Below, piece after piece: positions 47,870 through 55,456 of a stretch of DNA of 64,000 bases (position 1 is its first letter; each line of letters begins with the position of its first letter). A program made the position numbers and the translations under genes. The notes below the pieces were generated by a model, which worked only from the letters and a program-made list of their open reading frames with translations, made no database searches and was not told where the DNA came from. Source of the stretch: an uncultured Bacteroidales bacterium (GTDB lineage Bacteria; Bacteroidota; Bacteroidia; Bacteroidales; UBA932); NCBI GenBank assembly GCA_900316675.1, contig ONDR01000003.1, positions 57,943 through 121,942 of the forward strand, written 5' to 3'.

Positions 47870-47883
47870 TGGAGGGCTTGATT

Positions 47884-50193
47884 ATGAAAAAGATTCTTAT
47901 TGCACTGGCATCAATTGCCGCTCTTTCATTCATTGCATCCTGCACTAAAGAAGAAGCTAATTCTGTAGAAGAGCAGGGTAAACAGATTACTATTACCGCC
48001 TCTATCCCTGAAGAAGGATTGACAAAGGTGGGATTCGAATCCGTAGCAACCGGTATGAAGCTTACTTGGGAGGCAGGTGATCAGATCACCATTTCAGATC
48101 CCAGTAACAGCTCTAATACTCAGGTCTTTACTCTTGTATCCGGCGAAGGAACCAAGTCTGCAACATTCAAAGGAACAGCCTTGACCCCTGCAACCTCTTA
48201 TAAGATTTCTTATGATGCAGCAGGCTCTTACACTGCTCAGACTCAGGCAGAAGACGGTGACACTGGTCATCTCAAGTTTGCCGCAGAACTTGCAGGCGTT
48301 AATACTTATGAAGATTTTACCTTCTCACAGTCTTGGGCTACAGCACACGGTAGTGGTACTTATACTTCATCCGCCGTACTTTGCATCAAAGCACAACTGC
48401 CGGAGACTTTGGTAAATGACGGTGTTTATAAAGTGATAATTAAATCAGACAAGGATATTTTTGCCGGTGGCAAAGTGATTGAAGTATCCATTGACGATCC
48501 CACTGCTGGTGGAAGCGACGATATTTTCACAGTGTACGCATCTCTTCCCGCAGGCGACCAGGCTGTTGCCGCAGGCACAAAGCTTATTGTGCAGTTCCAA
48601 GGTAGTGACGATCCAACTTACAAGTTCACTGCTTATCGCGAGTTGGAGGCTATGACAATTAAGGCTGGTTATGTGAACAAAATCGGCATTAAATGCCAGA
48701 ACATTGAAAGCTATGCCAATGCTTCCAATACTAATATCGGTACAGCAGCCAATCCTTACCTCATCGGCGATCAGAACCAGATGGCAAAAATGTACGAAGA
48801 GATGGGTTCAGGAAAGACCGTTTACTTTACCGTAGTGGACGATATCGATATGACCGGTATTGACTGGATTCCCCTTAATTATTCTGGCTCATACGATAGA
48901 GGTATCTATTTCGATGGTGGTAATCATACTATCTCAAACCTTACTGTTGACACTGATCATATGGAAGGGACTGAGAATAAGACTCATAGCTATCCCAGTT
49001 TTGCCGGAGTAGCATATGGCACTTACAAAAATGTAACTTTTGATAAGGCTAATATTACTGCAGGAAGCAACAATGCTGGCGTTTTTGCAGGTTATGTCGG
49101 AACTGGTACGGCTGCAATATATGCTACTTGTAGCGGCATAACCGTAAGCAATTCTACAATTACTGCGGCAGCAACTACGACTAAGAGAAATACTGGCGGT
49201 TTTGCCGGCGTTTTGAATCATGCATCAAGCACTATCACAGATTGTCACGTTACTGGCACAAATTCATTCTCCCAGACATCAACCAGTAATCAGTGCAGCG
49301 TAGCAGGCTTTATCGGAAATATCGCTGCGGCTGGAACTATTTCAGGTTGTACTGCAACAGCAAATATTTCTAATGAGGGCAGCTATTATACCGCAGGCTT
49401 TATCGGCCAGGTTGGTGGTGCCGTTGCCGCTTCCATTGAGAATTGCGCTTTCTTGGGTGGTACAATCGAAGCAGGACGAGTTAATACAACAAATTCACCC
49501 GTTGGCGGTTTTATCGCTCGAATTGCCTCAAACGCAGGTGCTACCATTACTAATTGCTATGTGGACGGTGCACAAATCACGGCAATTCAATCTGGTCGTT
49601 GCGGTGGTTTCGTGGGTGATACCGGCGATAAAGACGCTACCCATGTGAATACTTTCACCTCTTGTTATGTAAAGAACTCCAGCGTTTCTGCCGCACAGCA
49701 TGCCGGAGGTTTCGGAGGTGTCTTCTACACTACAGCCAAGAAGTGCTATGTAGAAAGCACAACCATTACTGCAAATGATGCCAATAACGGTGGTTTTGTT
49801 GGCTATCCCCAGAAGGCTACAATAGAAGATTGCTATGTTTCTTCATCTGTAACCGTAAATGGTGGAACTCAAAATGCTGTTGGCGGATTCATAGGTATCG
49901 CACAGAACGGAAATACCATTAAGAACTGCTACGAGGCTGCTACTGTAACCGGATCTTCTGCAAGTGTCGGCGCCTTTATCGGACTTTTGAATATCGCACA
50001 GACTTCCGTTGAAAAATGTATCGCTTGGAATGCGACTCTTCCTTTCCTGGGTAGTGTTACTGATGGTGTAAGCACTTCAGAAATCACCAACAACTACACC
50101 GGAACTACCGGCACTATCTCCGGTCAGGCAACAAGCCTTGGATGGGATAGCTCCGTATGGGATCTGACTGGCGCAGTTCCTACCCTCAAGTAA
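47884..50193 (+). CDS. Fimbrillin-like plus GLUG-repeat lipoprotein (10 repeats)
   Basis: I start at MKKILIALASIAALSFIASC, five codons inside the longest frame, because GGAGG then sits eight bases upstream and the signal peptide begins directly; the protein has 769 residues. The lipobox is ASC. Residues about 25-275 are fimbrillin-like (MKLTWEAGDQITISDPSNSS; FSQSWATAHGSGTY). The GLUG leader (NPYLIGDQNQMAKMYEE; FDGGNHTISNL) and about ten repeats (TGGFAG, CGGFVG, NGGFVG and so on) run to the cap SLGWDSSVWDLTGAVPTLK, which is the C-terminus. No enzymatic domain is attached. It is the last of the GLUG series and precedes the NAGPA-phosphatase fusion by 13 bases. Surface binding role inferred. Confidence 0.8.
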   Translation: MKKILIALASIAALSFIASCTKEEANSVEEQGKQITITASIPEEGLTKVGFESVATGMKLTWEAGDQITISDPSNSSNTQVFTLVSGEGTKSATFKGTALTPATSYKISYDAAGSYTAQTQAEDGDTGHLKFAAELAGVNTYEDFTFSQSWATAHGSGTYTSSAVLCIKAQLPETLVNDGVYKVIIKSDKDIFAGGKVIEVSIDDPTAGGSDDIFTVYASLPAGDQAVAAGTKLIVQFQGSDDPTYKFTAYRELEAMTIKAGYVNKIGIKCQNIESYANASNTNIGTAANPYLIGDQNQMAKMYEEMGSGKTVYFTVVDDIDMTGIDWIPLNYSGSYDRGIYFDGGNHTISNLTVDTDHMEGTENKTHSYPSFAGVAYGTYKNVTFDKANITAGSNNAGVFAGYVGTGTAAIYATCSGITVSNSTITAAATTTKRNTGGFAGVLNHASSTITDCHVTGTNSFSQTSTSNQCSVAGFIGNIAAAGTISGCTATANISNEGSYYTAGFIGQVGGAVAASIENCAFLGGTIEAGRVNTTNSPVGGFIARIASNAGATITNCYVDGAQITAIQSGRCGGFVGDTGDKDATHVNTFTSCYVKNSSVSAAQHAGGFGGVFYTTAKKCYVESTTITANDANNGGFVGYPQKATIEDCYVSSSVTVNGGTQNAVGGFIGIAQNGNTIKNCYEAATVTGSSASVGAFIGLLNIAQTSVEKCIAWNATLPFLGSVTDGVSTSEITNNYTGTTGTISGQATSLGWDSSVWDLTGAVPTLK

Positions 50194-50206
50194 AAATAAA
50201 GACTAA

Positions 50207-52372
50207 ATGAAGCGAATTTTAGGCATAGTATCCGTGCTTCTGCTTTGGTGCGGAAGCGTTATGGCCCAGCCCGGGGGTCCGGGCTGGACGGAAACAGTAG
50301 TTGCCGACGGAATAAAGTATTACACATTCACCGGCGTTGAAAGCATTTCCGGAGCGCCCCAGGAGATATTCATTATCGACTGGGACACTACCAACCCGTC
50401 TTACGCCCTAAGCTACACCTGGACGGCAGACCGCTGCGTAACATCCGACGCTTTCCGCACCAAAAACGCCGTAGTAGCAATGAATGCATGCTACGAGCCG
50501 GAGTCTGTCGTAATCAAGGAAAGAGGCCGCTACTACTCCCTTATGCCCAGGGACACGGTCATGGAAACACCCGTCCCCAACTGGAAGAGCGAGGGAGCTA
50601 TTTACGTAGACGCTACTGGCCGTAATATAAACATCGCCTTTTCCGGCAAGGGAAAAACCATAGAAGAGCAAAGGGCGTTTTACGCATCATCACCCTGGGA
50701 GAATATCTTCACCAGCTCTCCCATGCTGATAGATAACTACTCCCCGGTAGGAGCCTTCTTCGTTGACAGCACCCTCACGGCAGAGCAGCTGACCACCTAC
50801 AACTACGAGGATCCCATTCGCCATCAGGGCGTCCGCCATCCCCGCAGCGCTGTGGCCCTTACCGCCGACCACCACTTCCTCATGATTACAGTGGATGGCC
50901 GCAAGGCGGGAATAAGCGAAGGCATGACCGCCCGCGAACTGACCCGATTCATAGAGCACAACTTCCGCCCTCAGTATGCACTGAACATGGATGGCGGCGG
51001 CTCTACGACGATGTGCGTCCGTGGCCAGGGCGACCCCCGTACCCATGTAGTAAACTATCCTACCGGAAATAAGAAACACGACCATGCAGGCGAGCGCCGT
51101 CTCTTTACGCACTTCTGCATTGTTGAGGTTCCCCAGGCCTCCAAGCCGCAGGTTGTGGACGAAGTTCGCTCCAACCCCGTTCTTGCAGCCGGTCTGGATT
51201 GCATCTACGACTTCTCACCCAAGGTGGCTACACCTGCCCCCAAGGGTTACGAACCTATTTACGTCGCCCATTACGGACGTCATGGTTCACGATATGCATA
51301 TACTGCAAAAACCTATACTCTCCCCCTGGAAATGTTGCGCGAGGCTGCGCAGACAAACAACCTAACCGAGCGCGGCCAAAAATTGCTTGCAGACCTGGAA
51401 GCATTCTGGGCTGAAGGTCAGTACAAAGTAGGGGACCTTGCACCCTTGGGATGGGAGCAGCATGCTCGCATCGCCCGTGAAATGGTCAAGAACTTCCCCA
51501 GCGCATTTAAAGCCGGAAGCCGTGTGGATGCGTGCTCCTCAGCATCCGTTCGCTCTATTATGAGCATGGCTTCCTGCTGCATTTCCATTGCAAAAGAGGC
51601 TCCCGCCACACAAATCTACGAACATCAGGGAGTCCTCGACGTCCAGGCCACAAGGCCTAACACAGGCAAAAACCCCTTCCGTTATGTGGGTCCCGCCACC
51701 TTCTTCCCCTTCCCGGAAAGCTCAGAGGAATTCTTCCTTCGCAAGTTCCCGGAATGGAAGCAGCCGCTGGCACGCCTGTTCAAGGATCCTGAGGCCGGAC
51801 TTGGTGGCAGAAACGCATTCGACGTTTTCTTCCACTATTACATGTTGGTTGTTGGTATGAACAGCCTGCCCGATGAGGAAAAGATCGACATCGACGGGCT
51901 GCTCACCAACGACGAACTTGCAACCCTTTGGGAAATAGACAATTACGAGCGCTTCCGCGAGTATCTGCCTTACCGCACGCCCTGCTCTTCCATTGTGGAC
52001 GACATCGTTGCAAAGGCCGATGCCCGTCTGGCAGCCGGCGAGCGCGGAGCAGACCTCCGATTCGGCCATGACCACGTGGTTATGTCCCTGCTCATGATTA
52101 TGGATGTCGATGGTTTTGGCATCGTTCCGGAAAATGCCGACGATCTTGCCAATTACTTCAAGACCTTCCGTTCGCCGATGGCTACCAACCTTCAGTTTGT
52201 GTTCTTTGCACCCGTGAAGGACAAGACTGCGCCCGTATTGGTTAAGTTGCTGCATAACGGAGAAGAGGTCCGCCTGGGCAAGCTGCCCACGGTGAAAGGC
52301 CCCTACTACGAATGGCCCGCGCTCAGGGAATACCTTCGCGCCCGCACGAACCTGTTTGTAAATCGTAAATAG
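50207..52372 (+). CDS. NAGPA phosphodiester glycosidase fused to a histidine acid phosphatase
   Basis: A 721-residue exported protein: signal peptide MKRILGIVSVLLLWCGSVMA, no lipobox. Residues about 25-310 form a NAGPA domain with VVAMNACYE (Cys where the other copies have Gly), HPRSAVALT, VDGRKAG and NMDGGGSTTMCV (Asn 260, Asp 262). Residues about 330-721 are a histidine-acid phosphatase of clade 2 (the MINPP/phytase group): the nucleophile motif is YGRHGSR with His 359, and the proton-donor pair is GHDH with His 621 and Asp 622. The order suggests one chain that removes a sugar from a phosphodiester and then the exposed phosphomonoester. The phosphatase could alternatively act on inositol phosphates. 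The transporter gene starts two bases later. Confidence 0.87.
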   Translation: MKRILGIVSVLLLWCGSVMAQPGGPGWTETVVADGIKYYTFTGVESISGAPQEIFIIDWDTTNPSYALSYTWTADRCVTSDAFRTKNAVVAMNACYEPESVVIKERGRYYSLMPRDTVMETPVPNWKSEGAIYVDATGRNINIAFSGKGKTIEEQRAFYASSPWENIFTSSPMLIDNYSPVGAFFVDSTLTAEQLTTYNYEDPIRHQGVRHPRSAVALTADHHFLMITVDGRKAGISEGMTARELTRFIEHNFRPQYALNMDGGGSTTMCVRGQGDPRTHVVNYPTGNKKHDHAGERRLFTHFCIVEVPQASKPQVVDEVRSNPVLAAGLDCIYDFSPKVATPAPKGYEPIYVAHYGRHGSRYAYTAKTYTLPLEMLREAAQTNNLTERGQKLLADLEAFWAEGQYKVGDLAPLGWEQHARIAREMVKNFPSAFKAGSRVDACSSASVRSIMSMASCCISIAKEAPATQIYEHQGVLDVQATRPNTGKNPFRYVGPATFFPFPESSEEFFLRKFPEWKQPLARLFKDPEAGLGGRNAFDVFFHYYMLVVGMNSLPDEEKIDIDGLLTNDELATLWEIDNYERFREYLPYRTPCSSIVDDIVAKADARLAAGERGADLRFGHDHVVMSLLMIMDVDGFGIVPENADDLANYFKTFRSPMATNLQFVFFAPVKDKTAPVLVKLLHNGEEVRLGKLPTVKGPYYEWPALREYLRARTNLFVNRK

Positions 52373-52374
52373 AC

Positions 52375-53754
52375 ATGAGTATATTTGATTATTTCAAGGC
52401 AGAATACGCTCCGGTATCTCCCGCAGTGCCGGCAGATAAGGTAGACAAGGTCTACAAGCGCCTTCGAATGCAGGCCTTCCTTGGCGGTACGTTTGGCTAT
52501 GCCCTTTATTACGTATGCCGCCTTTCAATGGGCGTGATGAAGCAGCCTCTTATCGATGCGGGCCTGCTTAATGCCACCCAGCTGGGTATTATTGGCGCCT
52601 GCCTTTACTGGACATACGCAATTGCAAAACTGATCAACGGCTTCCTTGCCGACAGTTCCAATATCAAGCGCTTTATGGCCGCCGGCCTTGCGGTATCGGT
52701 GTCCATGAACCTGATTATGGGAATTCTTGGCGTAAGCGCGACAAACGGCAGCATTGCCAATTCCACCTTATTTGTGGCCTTTGCTGTCTGCTGGGCGATT
52801 AACGGCTGGGCCCAGTCCATGGGTGCTCCGCCTGCAATCATTGCCCTGTCCAGATGGTTCCCGCTGCGAATCAGGGGCACATTCTACGGCCTTTTCAGTG
52901 CATCACACAATATTGGCGAAGGCCTCTCCTTCGTATTTGTTAGTGCTTTGGTTGCCGCTTCCGGTTGGAAGTGGGGCTTTTTTGGTGCTGCACTGGCAGG
53001 CCTGCTTGGAGTAGTAATAATCCTCTTGTTCCTGCACAACAGTACAGAGAGCAAGGGGCTTCCAAGCATTGAAACCCTTGCCGGCGAGGCTCAGCCCAAA
53101 GAGGTTCCGGCCTCAGAGAGGCGTGCAGAGACCAAACGTCTTCAGAAGCAGGTTATCAAGAACAAGGGTGTGTGGATTCTGGCAGCTGCCAGTGCCTTCA
53201 TGTACATAAGCCGTTACGCCATTAACGAGTGGGGTGTCATCTTCCTTCAGGAGACCCACGGATACAGTCTTGCCGAGGCCGGTACCATCGTAGGTATCAA
53301 CCCTCTGTTTGGTGTGGCCGGTACTGTGCTGTCAGGCTGGCTGTCCGACAAACTGTTCAAAGGCGATCGTAGATATCCGGCCTTCGTGGCAGGTATTCTG
53401 GAGGTCATTGCCCTGTCACTCTTCCTCTTCGGCGGTTCAGAAAAGTGGATAGTTTACTTGTCGATGATTCTGTTTGGCATCGCCATTGGCGTGCTGATCT
53501 GCTTCGTAGGCGGTCTTATGGCCATCGACCTGGTTCCCCGCAAGGCGACAGGCGCCGCTCTTGGCATCATGGGTATGGCTTCCTACGCTGCTGTTGGTCT
53601 GCAGAACGTTGTTACCGGTCTGCTCCTTGACAATAATATCAAGGACGGAGTTCACGACTTCACCTATGTAAGCTGGTTCTGGCTGGGCGCCGCTATCATC
53701 GCGGTTATCCTGCCAATCCTGAACTGGAAACGAAAACCTCAGGAAATAGAATAA
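52375..53754 (+). CDS. Organophosphate:phosphate antiporter (MFS, GlpT/UhpT family)
   Basis: An inner-membrane transporter of 459 residues with 12 predicted membrane segments. The first helix carries GYALYYVCRLSM with Arg 49, and the seventh MYISRYAINEWGVIFLQE with Arg 280. These match the two Arg residues that bind phosphate in E. coli GlpT. The family exchanges glycerol-3-phosphate, hexose-6-phosphates or phosphoglycerates for inorganic phosphate. Which one is carried here cannot be read from sequence. The gene begins two bases after the NAGPA-phosphatase fusion and ends the operon at a strong terminator. In this setting import of a hexose-6-phosphate freed outside the inner membrane is the simplest idea, with glycerol-3-phosphate the main alternative. 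Confidence 0.85.
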   Translation: MSIFDYFKAEYAPVSPAVPADKVDKVYKRLRMQAFLGGTFGYALYYVCRLSMGVMKQPLIDAGLLNATQLGIIGACLYWTYAIAKLINGFLADSSNIKRFMAAGLAVSVSMNLIMGILGVSATNGSIANSTLFVAFAVCWAINGWAQSMGAPPAIIALSRWFPLRIRGTFYGLFSASHNIGEGLSFVFVSALVAASGWKWGFFGAALAGLLGVVIILLFLHNSTESKGLPSIETLAGEAQPKEVPASERRAETKRLQKQVIKNKGVWILAAASAFMYISRYAINEWGVIFLQETHGYSLAEAGTIVGINPLFGVAGTVLSGWLSDKLFKGDRRYPAFVAGILEVIALSLFLFGGSEKWIVYLSMILFGIAIGVLICFVGGLMAIDLVPRKATGAALGIMGMASYAAVGLQNVVTGLLLDNNIKDGVHDFTYVSWFWLGAAIIAVILPILNWKRKPQEIE

Positions 53755-53757
53755 TGC

Positions 53758-53792
53758 AGAAAGCCGTTCAGCCCGAACGGCTTTCTTTTTTT
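53758..53792 (+). terminator. Strong terminator at the end of the second glycan locus
   Basis: A perfect 12-bp stem (AGAAAGCCGTTC / GAACGGCTTTCT) with a five-base loop is followed by a T run. The stem has the same core as the hairpin at 56472. Confidence 0.92.
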
Positions 53793-53804
53793 ATAAAAAC
53801 ATAG

Positions 53805-53843
53805 TACCTTTGTAGATTCAATCTGATTTTTAAAGAATCTACA
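53805..53843 (+). promoter_or_regulatory. gpmI promoter -7 element and leader stem-loop
   Basis: TACCTTTG at 53805-53812 matches TAnnTTTG, 32 bases before the gpmI ATG. Overlapping its end, a 9-bp perfect inverted repeat (TGTAGATTC / GAATCTACA, 53811-53819 and 53835-53843) would form a hairpin in the leader ending one base before the start codon. Confidence 0.55.
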
Positions 53844-53844
53844 T

Positions 53845-55368
53845 ATGAACAGAAAGGTACTTCTTATGATTCTGGATGGTTGGGGCGAAGGCCGCCACGA
53901 CTATTCCAACGCAATCTGGACCCAGGGCACTCCTAACATCGACGCCCTGCGTGAAAAATATCCCTTCAGCCACCTTCAGGCCTGCGGCGAATACGTCGGC
54001 CTGCCGGACGGACAGATGGGTAACAGCGAGGTCGGCCACATGAATCTTGGCGCCGGCCGTGTAGTTTACCAGGACCTGGTAAAAATCAACATCGCCTGCC
54101 GTGAGCACAAGCTCCTGGAGAATAAAGAAATCAAGGCTGCATTCGACTACGTAAAGCAGTCCGGCAAGAAGCTTCACCTCATGGGCCTTACCTCCCACGG
54201 TGGCGTGCACAGCTCTCTTGACCATGTTTACGAGTTCCTTCGCGTTGCCAAGGAGCAGGGTCTGGACAAGGTTTTTGTCCACGCTTTCATGGACGGCCGT
54301 GACACCGACCCCCGTAGCGGAAAGGGCTTCGTAGAGGAGCTTGAGGCCAAGATGGCCGAGACCACCGGCAAGGTGGCTACCGTTTGCGGCCGCTTCTATG
54401 CAATGGACCGCGACAAACGCTGGAATCGTGTTAAAGAGGCCTACGACCTTCTTGTAGAAGGCAAGGGTGCAGCATTCACCTCTGCAACTGAGGGCATTCA
54501 GGCCAGCTACGATGCCGACGTTACCGACGAATTTATCAAACCTATCGTAATTACCGACGCCGCAGGCGCTCCTCTTGCAAAGGTAGAGGAAGGCGATGCC
54601 ATCATCTTCTACAACTTCCGCAACGACCGCGCACGCGAGCTCACCACCGTACTTACCCAGCAGGATATGCCGGAAGAGGGAATGCACACCATTCCTCTCT
54701 ACTACTGCTGCCTTACTCCTTACGATGCTTCCTTCACCGGAGTTCACATCCTCTTTGACAAGGAGCTTGTACAGGACACCCTGGGAGAGACCGTGGCAAA
54801 GGCCGGCAAGCACCAGCTTCGCATTGCAGAGACAGAGAAATACGCACACGTTACCTTCTTCTTCAACGGTGGCCGCGAGACCCAGTTCCAGAACGAGGAC
54901 CGCATCCTTGTCAACAGCCCCAAGGTGCCGACTTACGACCTTCTGCCGCAGATGAGCGCACCCGAGGTTGCAGAAAAGCTCATCGACGCCATCCGTTCAG
55001 AGAAAGAGGATCTTATCATCCTTAACTTCGCCAACGGAGATATGGTTGGCCATACTGGTGTTTATACCGCTGTTACCCAGACCGTTGCTTGCATTGATAA
55101 GCTGGCCGGCCGCGTAATAGAAGAGGCTATCGCTAAGGATTACGTTGTGCTTCTGACCGCAGATCATGGCAACGCAGACTTTGAGGTTAATGCCGACGGC
55201 AGCCCCAATACCGCTCACTCTCTGAATACTGTTCAGTTTGTGGTTATCAATGCCGGTGACGAGGTTAAGACCGTTAAGGACGGTGCTCTTTGCAATGTTG
55301 CTCCTACTATTCTTAAGTTGATGGGTATTCCTCAGCCGAAAGCGATGACTGCCGAACCTTTGATCTAA
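53845..55368 (+). CDS. gpmI: 2,3-bisphosphoglycerate-independent phosphoglycerate mutase
   Basis: The enzyme interconverts 3- and 2-phosphoglycerate in glycolysis, using two manganese ions and a phosphoserine intermediate. It has 507 residues, the normal length, and no signal peptide. The N-terminal metal site is seen in [11 protein letters not shown] (Asp 9). The catalytic Ser lies in [17 protein letters not shown], near residue 64. The phosphotransferase part shows [11 protein letters not shown] and [12 protein letters not shown]. The C-terminal metal motifs are [10 protein letters not shown] and LTADHGNAD. It stands between the terminator of the second glycan locus and the GH130 gene, with its own promoter, so it is probably a separate housekeeping unit rather than part of the glycan system. 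Confidence 0.97.
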   Translation: MNRKVLLMILDGWGEGRHDYSNAIWTQGTPNIDALREKYPFSHLQACGEYVGLPDGQMGNSEVGHMNLGAGRVVYQDLVKINIACREHKLLENKEIKAAFDYVKQSGKKLHLMGLTSHGGVHSSLDHVYEFLRVAKEQGLDKVFVHAFMDGRDTDPRSGKGFVEELEAKMAETTGKVATVCGRFYAMDRDKRWNRVKEAYDLLVEGKGAAFTSATEGIQASYDADVTDEFIKPIVITDAAGAPLAKVEEGDAIIFYNFRNDRARELTTVLTQQDMPEEGMHTIPLYYCCLTPYDASFTGVHILFDKELVQDTLGETVAKAGKHQLRIAETEKYAHVTFFFNGGRETQFQNEDRILVNSPKVPTYDLLPQMSAPEVAEKLIDAIRSEKEDLIILNFANGDMVGHTGVYTAVTQTVACIDKLAGRVIEEAIAKDYVVLLTADHGNADFEVNADGSPNTAHSLNTVQFVVINAGDEVKTVKDGALCNVAPTILKLMGIPQPKAMTAEPLI

Positions 55369-55390
55369 TCAAAGATTCCTATATAATACT

Positions 55391-55432
55391 GGGGGAGGCG
55401 ACTCCCCCAAACCCCTACGGCCTTTGGCCGTA
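55391..55432. repeat. Twin hairpins between gpmI and the GH130 gene
   Basis: GGGGGAG-GCGA-CTCCCCC (55391-55408) and TACGGCC-TTT-GGCCGTA (55416-55432) are both perfect. No T run follows the first, so it is not a standard terminator. The last two bases of the second are the TA of the GH130 -7 element. Confidence 0.6.
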
Positions 55433-55438
55433 TCTTTG
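55431..55438 (+). promoter_or_regulatory. -7 element TATCTTTG for the GH130 gene
   Basis: An exact TAnnTTTG match, 18 bases before the ATG at 55457. It overlaps the right arm of the GGCC hairpin. Confidence 0.6.
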
Positions 55439-55456
55439 AACTTTTGGTGACATAAT

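Noticed and set aside
47715..47948. A 77-codon frame running into the lipoprotein gene
   Set aside because: It is another frame of the broken short peptide and of the next signal peptide; the conserved residues are in the other frames.
34799..50193. DNA repeats in the GLUG genes as mobile or CRISPR elements
   Set aside because: The repetition follows protein repeats (G-G-F-x-G) with variable spacing and drifting third codon positions, so it reflects repeated protein structure.
53839..54849. A 336-codon open frame on the minus strand across gpmI
   Set aside because: It lies antisense to a gene with all gpmI motifs, has no signal, domain or ribosome-binding site, and its composition is that of a shadow frame. 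The same holds for the long minus-strand frames at 38267-39190, 61774-62760 and 8198-9004.
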